Source of the DNA: JBBRHQ01 sp963738305
Lineage (GTDB): Bacteria; Actinomycetota; Thermoleophilia; Solirubrobacterales; 70-9
Assembly (NCBI GenBank): GCA_963738305.1
Contig: CAVTVU010000011.1
Coordinates: forward strand, 221,718-285,717
Direction: 5' to 3'
Length of the DNA stretch: 64,000 nucleotides
Shown: positions 45,190 to 53,129 of the stretch, one piece after another
How positions within the stretch are numbered: the first letter of the stretch is position 1
Layout: every line of letters starts with the position of its first letter
The notes under the pieces: model-generated
Told to the model about the DNA's origin: nothing
Databases searched by the model: none
What the model saw: only the letters and a program-made list of their open reading frames with translations
Made by a program: the position numbers and the translations under genes

Positions 45190-45560
45190 GGAGGCGAAAT
45201 CGGAGGTCGAGGGAGCGGATTCTGCTCTTTGCCGGCACGGCGCTGATGACGCTCTGCGCGGCGGCGCTCCAGATCTCCTATGGCGATTCGATCCTAGTTG
45301 CCCTCGCTCCTTGCCTGCTGCTCCTCGGCTCCCTCGCCGCTGATCATTACCCGGGCGAAGCGCTGATCGTAAGGGCGCAACGAGCATCTACCCGCGTTCC
45401 TGGTCGGCTCCCCGCGCACCCGCAACCTCCGGCTCCCCGCTCCTGGGTCCTGACGCCGCGAGGCGGAGTGTTGCTTTCGACAGCCATCGCAGGCAGGGCG
45501 CCGCCGGGTACCCGACACGGCGCCTCGGCGCAATCAATGCGGCGCCGCGACGGATTCCAA
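45186..45560 (+). CDS. Small membrane protein of copper locus, 3' end uncertain
   Basis: The GTG at 45186 overlaps the preceding stop. The clear part is ~60 residues: a basic start (RRRNRRSRERILLFAGTALM) and two hydrophobic segments (TLCAAALQISYGDSILVAL, ALAPCLLLLGSLAADHYPGE), then a Pro/Arg-rich tail ending near GRAPPGTRHG. The frame stays open to 45869, inside the next gene, so I place the end before that gene and regard it as unresolved. The family is not named; similar small proteins sit beside YcnI genes. Confidence 0.45.
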
Positions 45561-45579
45561 TCTGAAGAAAGGATTCAAA

Positions 45580-46269
45580 ATGAGAAATGCATTCGCGGTG
45601 ATCGCCGTGCTTGGGGCCCTGGTGGCTCTGCCGGCGGTTGCCCAAGCCCATGTAACGCTTCAACCCAGCGAAGCGGCGGCAGGTTCGTTCACCGTGCTCG
45701 ATGTGCGGGTTCCGAACGAAACCGACAACGCCAACACCACGAAAGTCGACGTGCAGCTCCCGCCGGGATTCATCGAAGCCTCATATCAGCCAGTACCCGG
45801 CTGGAGCGTCAAGGTGATCAAGCAAAAACTGCCGAAGCCGGTTCAAACGGACGACGGTCCGGTCTCTGAACAGGTCCGTGAGATGGTCTGGACGGGGGAC
45901 GGCGGGGCGGGGAAGATTGCCCCTGGGCAGTTCCAGGACTTCCCGATCTCCGTGCAGATTCCCGGCAAGGAGGGTGACACCCTCACCTTCAAGGCGATCC
46001 AGACCTACGACAATGGTGAGGTCGTTCGCTGGATCGGCCCACCGAGCGCGGAGGAGCCGGCGCCCCAGGTTCAGGTCACCGCGCCGGAGCCCGAGGGTGG
46101 ACATGCGGACACCTCGACCACGGCGGGTTCGAGCGGCGAGCATGGCTCGAGCGACAGCGACAGCGCCAGCAAGGGGCTGGGCATCGCAGCGCTGATCCTT
46201 GGCGGCCTTGGGCTGCTCGCAGGTGGAGTTGCGTTGGTTCGAACCCGGGGAAGTGTGAGGACGAGCTGA
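45580..46269 (+). CDS. YcnI-like DUF1775 copper-binding protein
   Basis: The 229-residue protein starts with a signal peptide (VIAVLGALVALPAVAQAHVT) that leaves an N-terminal His, the copper ligand in YcnI. The domain contains LQPSEAAAGSFTVLDVRVPN, GFIEASYQPVPGWSVKVIKQ, GQFQDFPISVQIPGKEGDTL and VRWIGPPSAEEPAPQV, including the Trp typical of the site. A Gly/Ser linker and a C-terminal membrane helix (LGIAALILGGLGLLAGGVAL) anchor it. The ribosome site is GAAAGGA. It works with CopC/CopD in periplasmic copper handling. Confidence 0.9.
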   Translation: MRNAFAVIAVLGALVALPAVAQAHVTLQPSEAAAGSFTVLDVRVPNETDNANTTKVDVQLPPGFIEASYQPVPGWSVKVIKQKLPKPVQTDDGPVSEQVREMVWTGDGGAGKIAPGQFQDFPISVQIPGKEGDTLTFKAIQTYDNGEVVRWIGPPSAEEPAPQVQVTAPEPEGGHADTSTTAGSSGEHGSSDSDSASKGLGIAALILGGLGLLAGGVALVRTRGSVRTS

Positions 46270-46288
46270 CCTGGATCGGTTTGGGGCG

Positions 46289-46320
46289 GGGCGGCGGCAG
46301 GCAGTTGCTCGCCGCCGCCC
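46289..46320. terminator. GC hairpin between ycnI-like and thioredoxin-like genes
   Basis: GGGCGGCGGC and GCCGCCGCCC form a perfect 10-bp stem with a 12-nt loop, 19 bp after the YcnI stop. No T-run follows, so it may be an intrinsic-like terminator without U tract, or an mRNA-stabilising hairpin. Confidence 0.4.
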
Positions 46321-46364
46321 TGACCGGCCTTGGGCGTCGTTGAAACCCCGGTAAGGAGGTACTG

Positions 46365-47387
46365 ATGAAGTTCGCGATCCGGAGGCAGCTGTTCTTAGGA
46401 ACCTCTCTTGCGATCCTGGCAGCAGTTTCCGTCACAGGCTGTGGCTCTACGCCGAGCGAGATCGGCGACCGCACCGCACCCCCCACAGCCGAGTTCCCAA
46501 ACGCAAGCGGTGAGACGCTTGGATCCCTGCTTGCGAAGTCGGATGGGCAAAGCCCAGTTGTGGTTGCCCCCACCCAGGAGGTCTACTCCAAGGGCCGAAA
46601 CCGATTCGGTTTCGGTCTATTTGACCAAAGCGGGAAGCAGGTCACAAACGGCGACGTCGCGCTCTACGCTGCTCACGGCGCGTCCGGAAAGGTCGAGGGG
46701 CCCTACCCCGCCAAGGTCGAATCCCTGGAGACGGAGCCAGCCTTCACGGCGGAGACGACGGCCAAGGACCCGGCAGCGGCGAAGTCCGTCTATGTCGTCC
46801 ACGACATACCGATGAACACCAAGGGTGAGTGGCGCCTGGTGGCCTTTGTGAAGAAGGACGGAAAGCTGACGGCAACACGGATCCCGAGCGCGGTAGTGGG
46901 ACACCCCGTGGCATCCGGAAAGGGTTTAGGGAGCACGCTGCCTCCCCCGGGCGTCGGTCAACCCGCGCCGCGCATCCACACGCCCACGGCAGCCTCGGTA
47001 GGCGGCGATCTGTCGAAGATCACGACGCGGATCCCGCCGGACACGATGAATAAGGATGACCTTTACAACGTGCTCGGCCACAAGCCAGTGGTGCTCCTCT
47101 TCGCAACCCCTCAGTTCTGTCAGAGCCGGACATGCGGCCCTGTTGTGGACGAGGCCGAGCAAGTCCAGCAGAAGACCGGCGTCAAGGCGACCTTCATCCA
47201 TGTCGAGATCTACAACCAGAACGACCCCAGCAAAGGAGTCCGCCCTCAGGTCAGCGCTTACCACCTCCCGAGCGAGCCGTGGTTGTTCGTGATCGACCGA
47301 CACGGTGTCATTCGGACTCGGATCGAGGGGGCTTTTGGTATTAGTGAGCTGGAGAAGGCTGTTGACGCGGTCACTGCCAAGCGCTGA
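46365..47387 (+). CDS. Thioredoxin-like lipoprotein of copper locus
   Basis: TAAGGAGGTACTG is a near-perfect ribosome site. The 340-residue protein has a lipoprotein signal (AILAAVSVTGCGST). Residues ~65-175 form an Ig-like domain (VYSKGRNRFGFGLFDQSGKQ, KSVYVVHDIPMNTKGEWRLV). Residues ~200-335 are thioredoxin-fold: HKPVVLLFATPQFCQSRTCG has a Cys-x4-Cys pair (FCQSRTC) in place of CxxC, then FIHVEIYNQNDPSKG, LPSEPWLFVIDRHGVI with the cis-Pro segment. The spacing recalls SCO-type copper chaperones but is not identical. A role in copper delivery or thiol reduction is inferred from context. Confidence 0.75.
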   Translation: MKFAIRRQLFLGTSLAILAAVSVTGCGSTPSEIGDRTAPPTAEFPNASGETLGSLLAKSDGQSPVVVAPTQEVYSKGRNRFGFGLFDQSGKQVTNGDVALYAAHGASGKVEGPYPAKVESLETEPAFTAETTAKDPAAAKSVYVVHDIPMNTKGEWRLVAFVKKDGKLTATRIPSAVVGHPVASGKGLGSTLPPPGVGQPAPRIHTPTAASVGGDLSKITTRIPPDTMNKDDLYNVLGHKPVVLLFATPQFCQSRTCGPVVDEAEQVQQKTGVKATFIHVEIYNQNDPSKGVRPQVSAYHLPSEPWLFVIDRHGVIRTRIEGAFGISELEKAVDAVTAKR

Positions 47388-47410
47388 GCCTTACGCCATA
47401 GGCTCCTGGG

Positions 47411-47872
47411 GTGGCTGGAGGCTCCGATAACCCCTCAAGCCGGATAGCGGTATTTGCCTCCGCGGCTGCCGTCTTCTCCCTGGTGGTGGGGGGAGGCCTT
47501 GCGATCTCTTTGCTGGGACGGCACGATGAACTTGGGCGACGTCCAGCACCCGGAGGCTGCATCAGACTCTGGAACCAGGACCCAATGGCGAACAAGGCGG
47601 GTCGGCACAACTACAGGGTGCACGGATACTCTCGGGTCCAGGTGCTCCGCTATCTGGTCAGCGGCGGGACAGGAGCCGGCGCGTGCACGGTGGTCTTTGC
47701 TCGCAAGGCGCTCGACGCCGAGCCATTTGCCGCCGCCTATACCTACCGTGCAGGAGGCTGGAACCCGCTGAGCCAGTTCATCCATGAAGGAGCACTAGCC
47801 GTCCTGCAGGACGAGGCGGTGGTCAAGTACAACGCCCTCCTCCACTCAGACGGGACGATCTCGCCTGATTGA
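47411..47872 (+). CDS. Membrane-anchored protein of unknown function
   Basis: A GTG at 47411, 23 bp after the previous gene, starts 153 residues with one N-terminal membrane helix (IAVFASAAAVFSLVVGGGLA) and an exported domain: GGCIRLWNQDPMANKAGRHN, VLRYLVSGGTGAGACTVVFA, YRAGGWNPLSQFIHEGAL, VVKYNALLHSDGTI. Two cysteines could form a disulfide. The family is not recognised. Direction and spacing make it the last gene of the copper locus. Confidence 0.6.
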   Translation: MAGGSDNPSSRIAVFASAAAVFSLVVGGGLAISLLGRHDELGRRPAPGGCIRLWNQDPMANKAGRHNYRVHGYSRVQVLRYLVSGGTGAGACTVVFARKALDAEPFAAAYTYRAGGWNPLSQFIHEGALAVLQDEAVVKYNALLHSDGTISPD

Positions 47873-48077
47873 TCTGGGGGCCCCATGCGACGCGGTCGAG
47901 TGACGCCGGGGCGATCTTTGGGACCGCCACGAGACAGCGGGTTCCCCTGCAAATCGACGCCTGTGCGCCAATGATGCGCCAGCTTGCGCGCCAGTCGTTG
48001 GCGATCTAGGGCTGGGTCCGCCTATCCGGATCGCGGCCGACCCAATACGCTTATTTGCAGGTGCTTTCGCTGCCAGC

Positions 48078-48136
48078 GGAGGGGGTGGGGATTCGAACCC
48101 ACGAGGCGCCTACGACGCCCAACGGTTTTCGAGACC
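48078..48136 (-). other. tRNA-Ser(CGA) 3' half (att-like scar C)
   Basis: On the minus strand: CGGTCTCGAAAACCG anticodon arm (CGA), variable arm, T-arm with GGTTCGAATCC (one extra C relative to scars A and B) and CCCCTCC acceptor strand. There is no 5' half upstream. It is flanked by an inverted repeat ATTTGCAGG/CCTGCAAAT about 95 bp apart, which could be integrase core-binding arms. Confidence 0.65.
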
Positions 48137-48186
48137 GACGCGGTTTCACCCGTTCTGCCTGCAAATCGTTTTTTCGGAATTCTCGT

Positions 48187-48214
48187 GCGCCTCGAATTGC
48201 GCCAGTTTCAGGCA
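48187..48214. repeat. Dispersed repeat copy (scar C flank)
   Basis: GCGCCTCGAATTGCGCCAG plus TTTCAGGCA matches 60101-60128 at all but one position and 41879-41900 in its core. On the minus strand all read through a peptide resembling CLKLAQIEA, which may be chance or the end of a former gene. Confidence 0.55.
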
Positions 48215-48385
48215 GTTCGCCATCACGATCGCAAAGCTGAGCGGACGCCCGCCCGCTGATTTGAGAACCTGCATCCGAGGCGGTAGACCCAACATTCCCG
48301 CGACCTTAGGGTCGCTCGCGCGACCAGTGCTCATGCACAATCCTGACCGCCTCCTCTTTGCTGAGCTCCTCGATCTGCTCCGCGC

Positions 48386-48718
48386 TCAGATGAGGCTCTC
48401 GACCAGAACGGCCACCACCCAAGCATCGTGCTCAACACGCACATCCTCTTCTAGCTCGCCGGGTCGATCGACGGGCTCACTGCTTCGGAGAGCCTCCCAG
48501 AACTCGGTCCGGGAGATTTCGAGCTGATCTCGCAGGATCGCGCCGAACCGCCCAGCACTGATTGTTCCCGATCGATCGTGGGAGATGTGCGTTTGGAGCA
48601 GGCGCCCGTCAGCGAGTTGCTTCTCAAAGAAGATGTGGGGCTGCCGCCGGCCTCCGCGTTCGCCGGGCGGTATCTGCCGCCACCCATCGATAACCAAGAA
48701 TTGCTCCACATCGCCCAA
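48386..48718 (-). CDS. HicA-like toxin candidate
   Basis: The frame starts at TTG 48718 (110 residues). It holds VEQFLVIDGWRQIPPGERGG, PHIFFEKQLADGRLLQTHIS and SAGRFGAILRDQLEISRTEF. This small alpha/beta pattern with a buried Trp, a His in the central strand and ILRDQL-x-IS-x-x-EFW resembles HicA-type double-stranded RNA-binding toxins annotated as cytotoxic translational repressors. The match is moderate. It is 17 bp downstream of the antitoxin-like gene in the same direction. Confidence 0.5.
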   Translation of the reverse strand: MGDVEQFLVIDGWRQIPPGERGGRRQPHIFFEKQLADGRLLQTHISHDRSGTISAGRFGAILRDQLEISRTEFWEALRSSEPVDRPGELEEDVRVEHDAWVVAVLVESLI

Positions 48719-48734
48719 TCGGGCGACGCTTTGG

Positions 48735-49207
48735 TCATGCTGGTTGTGCCATCTCCGCTTGTTGCTGAGAGGCGGGCGCGAAGAGGAGGTCGGAACGCCG
48801 TTCGGGAGAAGTCAACGCGACCTTGAGTAGCCAAGCGAGCTCACCGCGTCGATCGGTCTGCATGTAGAAGTCGAGACGCTCGAGGAAATTCTGCGCCTGC
48901 TGCTCCGCCAGCTCGACGAGCTCCTCGACCGCCTCCCCATAGGTTTGCCCGGCCGCGACCAGATTCAACTCTGGAAGACAATCACGAACTCCCCATCCGA
49001 GGCGCTCACCTTCGGATGGAATTGGAACCCCTCCAACAGCAGTTTGAGATCAGCAACAGAAACGAGCACCGCCTGTTCCTTGCCGCGATGGCGGTCGATC
49101 AGCTGCAGGCGGTGGTCGTGGACCGCCTGGTCCATCAAGTCCGACAGCTTCGCCTTCGCCTTTGCGAACGCCTCTTGTGGCAGTAGGTGGGTGAGGGTTT
49201 CAGCCAT
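48735..49207 (-). CDS. Phd/YefM-like antitoxin, split by a frameshift
   Basis: Two frames overlap at TTGA (48965-48968) and look like one ~157-residue protein. The first part is FAKAKAKLSDLMDQAVHDHR then RHRGKEQAVLVSVADLKLLL, the Phd/YefM fold that binds DNA and, in many cases, a toxin. The second is NLVAAGQTYGEAVEELVELA with FLERLDFYMQTDRRGELAWL and LTSPERRSDLL, a helical tail found fused to such antitoxins. A single indel near 48970 would restore one frame. The promoter is very close to the ATG, and the candidate toxin follows. Confidence 0.6.
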
Positions 49208-49215
49208 AGGCCAAA

Positions 49216-49244
49216 ACGATAGCTGATCTAGTCAATCTGGTCAA
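49216..49244 (-). promoter_or_regulatory. Sigma-70-like promoter of TA module
   Basis: On the minus strand TTGACC (49239-49244) and TATCGT (49216-49221) are separated by exactly 17 bp. The expected start of transcription falls within ~2 bases of the antitoxin ATG (49207), so the mRNA is probably leaderless. TTGACCAGA and TTGACTAGA are adjacent 9-bp direct repeats over the -35 region, a likely binding site for the antitoxin itself. Confidence 0.55.
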
Positions 49245-49701
49245 GTTAGTCATTTGAACCGGCTTCATCCTCTACCGGCTAGTCGCTGGACGGCGACCGC
49301 GACGGAGGGACTGCCTCGGTATCGCTTCGAGGTCAGCTCGACGCGACGGATCGGCCGAGGTCTCCCACGATCATCCAGGCGCCGCATCCTGTCGTTCGGA
49401 CGCCTCAATACAACCCACGGGACCGGTCACCCTCACAAAGGATCGTTGAGTTCCCGACATTAACTCTGACGGGCCGGATGCGAGCGAAGAGACGGATGTG
49501 GAGGGCCTTCGGTCCGCCGTCGCCACCGCTGAGCCGAATACGCCAACGGCCGTGCTCGTCGGTACGGGTGCGGGCGAAGCCGAGGCTCGGCGTCCCGTCC
49601 AGGATCAAAATTATGAGAACCAACCATGCAGCAGTGAGACGCCGAACAGAGGCAGGGGAGGTCCCGTGGGTTGGGCTGGGTCGGAGGCAGGCGCCGATTC
49701 A
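49245..49701. other. Intergenic region without a confident gene
   Basis: A 72-codon minus-strand frame (49405-49623) reads TRTDEHGRWRIRLSGGDGG, which resembles the carboxypeptidase-regulatory-like beta domain of secreted proteins. It has no start signal or neighbours and is not listed as a gene. Nothing else is seen. Confidence 0.35.
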
Positions 49702-50367
49702 CTAGAGCTTGCGGTAGCGGATCGTGTCGCCAAGGGCGTTTTGGCAGCTAACGACCGTCAGTCGCGCCTCGGGGACCTTCTTCTTGCAGGAGTAATGGGC
49801 CCAATCTCCAAAGCCCTTGACCTCGATTCCAAGGAACGGGCCGATCGCGATCACCGGCTTCTGGGCGAGGCGGCCCCTGCCAAGCCTCGAGGCAATGGCC
49901 TTGGCCATGTCGCTGGCGGTTTCACAGCCGAGAAGTGAGTTCTTGCGGACCTTCCCTGTAAGCCCCCTGCGCCGCAGAGATCCCGACGGGCACCACGGCC
50001 TGAGCCTGCGGTGCCACGTATAGCTGTAGTCGACGGTGGCAACGCCCGGGGTGTTGAGGTCGATGATCCCGTAGACCCACCTGCGCCTCGAGCCGTGACC
50101 AAATTGCGCCATGCACGGTTGAATCCTGTGGCCGTGATCGGAAAAGACCCCAATGCGCGGGCATTTGACCCAGACCGCTGTCGCATTGACGAACTCTGGG
50201 TAGTAGTCCCTCCGCAGCTCACGAGCAAAAGTCTTGTGGGGTGCCCCCGGCGGCGTTCCGCTTCGGCCATCGGCGATCGGGGTCATACACGCCAGGGCGC
50301 CCAGCACCACCACGAGTAAGCACTGGACCTGACCCGTTCCGATGGACAGTTTCCGGCTTGGGTTCAA
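49702..50367 (-). CDS. Secreted lipoprotein-like hypothetical protein
   Basis: The best start is TTG 50367, giving 221 residues with a basic n-region (NPSRKLS) and hydrophobic LLVVVLGALACM, whose LAC could be a lipobox. The mature part has several Cys and aromatic residues: FVNATAVWVKCPRIGVFSDH, VDYSYTWHRRLRPWCPSGSL, FGDWAHYSCKKKVPEARLTV. No family is recognised. The frame is open to 50472, but that part overlaps a transposase remnant in another frame. Confidence 0.5.
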   Translation of the reverse strand: MNPSRKLSIGTGQVQCLLVVVLGALACMTPIADGRSGTPPGAPHKTFARELRRDYYPEFVNATAVWVKCPRIGVFSDHGHRIQPCMAQFGHGSRRRWVYGIIDLNTPGVATVDYSYTWHRRLRPWCPSGSLRRRGLTGKVRKNSLLGCETASDMAKAIASRLGRGRLAQKPVIAIGPFLGIEVKGFGDWAHYSCKKKVPEARLTVVSCQNALGDTIRYRKL

Positions 50368-50378
50368 GCCGCTTGCTT

Positions 50379-50515
50379 TCGCATCGAGAGCCGTAGGCTC
50401 CCGAAATCCTCGGGAGCGTAGCTCCCGACCGTGGTGTGGATCCTGATCCGGTTGTAGAAGTCCTCGATCCACTTCGAAGATCGCCGAGCGGCACTCCGCC
50501 TTCTCCGTGATCGTG
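50379..50515 (-). mobile_element. IS3-family transposase C-terminal remnant
   Basis: On the minus strand ITEKAECRSAIFE and, after a one-base shift, WIEDFYNRIRIHTTVGSYAP then EDFGSL match the last ~45 residues of IS3-type OrfB (DDE) transposases, where an ...FIEVFYNRxRxHSxLGYxSP... motif is conserved. The rest of the element and its ends are absent, so it is a fossil. Confidence 0.65.
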
Positions 50516-50579
50516 GCACTTTGGCTCCTTTCGCTGGGCTCTTCGAGATATCAGAGTGGCCCAGACGCGCGTCTGGAAG

Positions 50580-50600
50580 TAAGAACGGTTCTCATTCTTG
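50580..50600 (+). promoter_or_regulatory. Candidate Zur box upstream of zinc operon
   Basis: TAAGAACGGTTCTCATTCTTG has inverted arms AAGAA-C/T-G and C-A/G-TTCTT and agrees at 14 of 21 positions with the actinobacterial Zur consensus as I recall it (TGAAAATGATTTTCATTTTCA). It sits 43 bp before the permease start, directly ahead of a TAAGCT -10-like hexamer, as expected for zinc repression. Confidence 0.55.
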
Positions 50601-50642
50601 TAAGCTAGGCCATCGCTCGCCGACGACGCGTTCCCCCTGCCG

Positions 50643-52394
50643 TTGCTTGAGCCCTTCCAACTGCCCTTCGTTCAGCGCGGATTGTTCGAGGTCCTTCTCC
50701 TCGCGATTCCCGCCGGTCTGCTGGGCACTTGGATCGTCCTGCGAGGCCTCGCCTTCTTCTCCCACGCGGTCGGCACCGCGGCCTTTCCCGGCCTCGTACT
50801 CGCGGACGGCCTGGGGTTCGCCGCCCCACTCGGAGCTTTCGGGGCCGCCGTCGTCTTCAGCGTCGCCACATCCGCGATCTCGCGCCGTCGGGGCGTCTCC
50901 TACGACAGCCTCACCGCGATGGTGCTGGTCGGCTTCCTCGCCGCGGGTGTGATCCTCGCCAGCGACGTCTTCCAGTCGGCTGCAAACATCGAGACGCTTC
51001 TCTTCGGCAGCCTGCTGCTGATCGACGGCAGGGACATCGCCCTCGCGGCGGTGGCCGCGACTGCGGCGGTGACAGCGACCGTCCTCCTCGGCGACAGATG
51101 GCTTGCCGCGGGCTTCGACCCCGGCGCGGCGGGATCGGTCCGATCCGGCTCGCGAACGCTCGAGCTTGCCCTTCTCGGGCTGATTGCACTCGCGAGCACC
51201 GCGGCGCTGTCGGTCGTCGGCGCCCTGCTCGTCTCCGCCCTCTTCGTCGTTCCGGCCGCGACGGTGCGGCTCTGGACCGAGCGCCTGACGACCTGGCAGC
51301 TCGGCAGCGTTGGCCTGGTCGCGCTCGAGGGGACGGTCGGGCTCTGGCTCTCGGTCAAGACCGACGCGCCTCCGGGGGCCACGATCGCGGTCATCTCGGG
51401 GGTGGTCTTCGCAATCGCCGCCACCGTTCGCATGGTCCCCCTCCCGGGCCGTTTGGCCGTGGTCGCGGCGACCATGGTGGCAACCCTCCTGGTGGTGGTC
51501 GGATGCGGCTCCGGCTCGGGTGGCAACGGAGAGCTGAAGGTGGACGCGACCACGACCCAGATCGGCGATTTCGTCCGTGAAGTCGGCGCCGGCGCCGTCT
51601 CGGTTGACCAGATCCTCCAGCCCAACACCGACCCCCACGACTATGAGCCCCGGCCCTCGGACGTCGAGGGCGCCGCCGACGCCAGCCTGGTCTTCGCCAG
51701 CGGCGACAACCTCGACTCATGGATCGAGAAGGTCATATCCGACAGTGGCAGCGACGCCGACGTTGTCTACCTCGGGACCTCGGTCCCGGTGAAGCTGCCC
51801 GGTGAGTCCGAGGGTGCCGAAGCCTCCAAGTACGACCCTCACTGGTGGCATGACCCGCGCAATGCCGAGGCGGCGGTGCGAACGATCGAGCGAAGCCTGG
51901 TCCGGGCCAGGCCGTCGAAGCGATCGGTTTTCAGGCGCAACGCCGTTGCCTATCTTGCCAAGCTGCGAAGACTCGACATGGGGATTTCGGCCTGCATGCG
52001 TTCGGTTCCCGAGAGCGATCGCAAGCTGGTCACCGACCACGACGCATTCGGCTATTTCGCCCGTCGCTACGGGATCAAGATCATCGGCGCAGTCATCCCG
52101 TCGCAGACGACCCAGGCCCAGCCATCGGCGAAGGACCTCAGCGATCTCGCGAAGCTGATCGAAGCGGAGGGCGTCCGGGCGGTCTTTCCGGAGAGCTCGC
52201 TGAGCCCGAAGCTCGCCCAGACGATTGCCCGTGACACCGGCGCCTCGGCCGACCACACCCTCTACGGCGACACGCTCGGCCCAGCCGGCTCCGACGGCGC
52301 CACCTACTTGCAGATGGAGCAGGCAAATGCCGACGCGATGGTGCGTGGATTCACAGGGGGGGCGCGCGGCTGCCGGATAGCCGGGCTCCGATGA
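50643..52394 (+). CDS. Zinc/manganese ABC permease fused to its substrate-binding protein
   Basis: From TTG 50643 one frame encodes 583 residues. Residues 1-262 are an ABC-3 permease of the ZnuB type (GTWIVLRGLAFFSHAVGTAA, LTAMVLVGFLAAGVILAS, NIETLLFGSLLLIDGRDIA). Residues 264-288 read as a complete lipoprotein signal (MVPLPGRLAVVAATMVATLL ending VVVGC), and 289-583 are a ZnuA-like cluster A-I binding protein with metal ligands in NTDPHDYEP, YDPHWWHDPRNA, TDHDAFGYFARRYGI and FPESSLSPKLA. The binding protein could start separately at ATG 51432, but no stop separates them. The stop overlaps the ATPase start (ATGA). Confidence 0.85.
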   Translation: MLEPFQLPFVQRGLFEVLLLAIPAGLLGTWIVLRGLAFFSHAVGTAAFPGLVLADGLGFAAPLGAFGAAVVFSVATSAISRRRGVSYDSLTAMVLVGFLAAGVILASDVFQSAANIETLLFGSLLLIDGRDIALAAVAATAAVTATVLLGDRWLAAGFDPGAAGSVRSGSRTLELALLGLIALASTAALSVVGALLVSALFVVPAATVRLWTERLTTWQLGSVGLVALEGTVGLWLSVKTDAPPGATIAVISGVVFAIAATVRMVPLPGRLAVVAATMVATLLVVVGCGSGSGGNGELKVDATTTQIGDFVREVGAGAVSVDQILQPNTDPHDYEPRPSDVEGAADASLVFASGDNLDSWIEKVISDSGSDADVVYLGTSVPVKLPGESEGAEASKYDPHWWHDPRNAEAAVRTIERSLVRARPSKRSVFRRNAVAYLAKLRRLDMGISACMRSVPESDRKLVTDHDAFGYFARRYGIKIIGAVIPSQTTQAQPSAKDLSDLAKLIEAEGVRAVFPESSLSPKLAQTIARDTGASADHTLYGDTLGPAGSDGATYLQMEQANADAMVRGFTGGARGCRIAGLR

Positions 52395-53127
52395 GCGACC
52401 TCGTCGCGGCCACCGATTTTGCCACCGGCTACGACGGCAGTCCCGTGATCTCAGAGATCTCGTTCAACCTCATACCGGGCCAGCGGCTGGCGCTCCTCGG
52501 GCCGAATGGGGGCGGCAAGACGACCCTGCTGCGGGCGATGCTCGGTGAGCTCAGGACCATCTCGGGCCGACTCGAGGTCCGCGCCCCCTGCGGAACCGTC
52601 CCCCAGACCGAGCGCTCCCGGCTCGACTACCCCGTCTCCGCTCGGGAGGTTGCGGTCATGGGCGCGCTCTCGCGCCTTCCCTGGTGGAGAAGGCCCGGCC
52701 GCGCCGAGCGCGACTCAGCGTCGGTCGCTCTTGACCGCGTCGGCCTCAGCGCGCTCGCCGACCAGACCTTCGGCAAACTCTCGGCCGGACAGCGTCAGCG
52801 AGTTCTGATCGCCCGTGGACTTGTTCAGGACGCGCGCCTGATGCTCCTCGACGAGCCCTTCAGCGGACTCGACACCCAGAGCGCGGGTCTGCTCGAAGAC
52901 CTGATCGCCGAGCTTGCGGCGGAGCGGCGTGCGGTCGTGATCGCGACCCACGATCTTCCCAGGCGCAACGCTGGGACATGGTTCTGTGCCTCAACCACCA
53001 CCAGGTCGCCTTCGGCCGCCCGGCGGAGGTGCTGAGTCGCGACGTTCTCGAGACCACCTACGGCGGCGCCATCGTCGAGATCCCCGGGGACGGAGGCCTC
53101 GGCATCCTGCCCCCGCACCATCACTGA
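52391..53127 (+). CDS. Zinc/manganese ABC transporter ATPase (one frameshift)
   Basis: The ATG overlaps the previous stop. Walker A is LLGPNGGGKTTLLRAML, the signature is KLSAGQRQRVLIARGLV, Walker B ARLMLLDEPFSGLD, and the H-loop ATHDL. Near 52958 the frame shifts by one base; in the other frame the protein continues QAQRWDMVLCLNHHQVAFGR and EVLSRDVLETTYGGAIVEIP to the stop at 53127, ending in a His-rich tip (PPHHH). The frame as written ends early at 53035 with an arginine-rich tail. Confidence 0.85.
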
Positions 53128-53129
53128 CC

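Larger units (their letters stand above)
47873..48385. other. Intergenic region with tRNA scar C; no gene seen
   Basis: This ~510-bp stretch contains the tRNA-Ser half (48078-48136), inverted ATTTGCAGG (48053-48061) and CCTGCAAAT (48158-48166) around it, and the dispersed repeat at 48187-48214. A further TGCAAATCG lies near 47948. I see no supportable gene. Confidence 0.5.
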
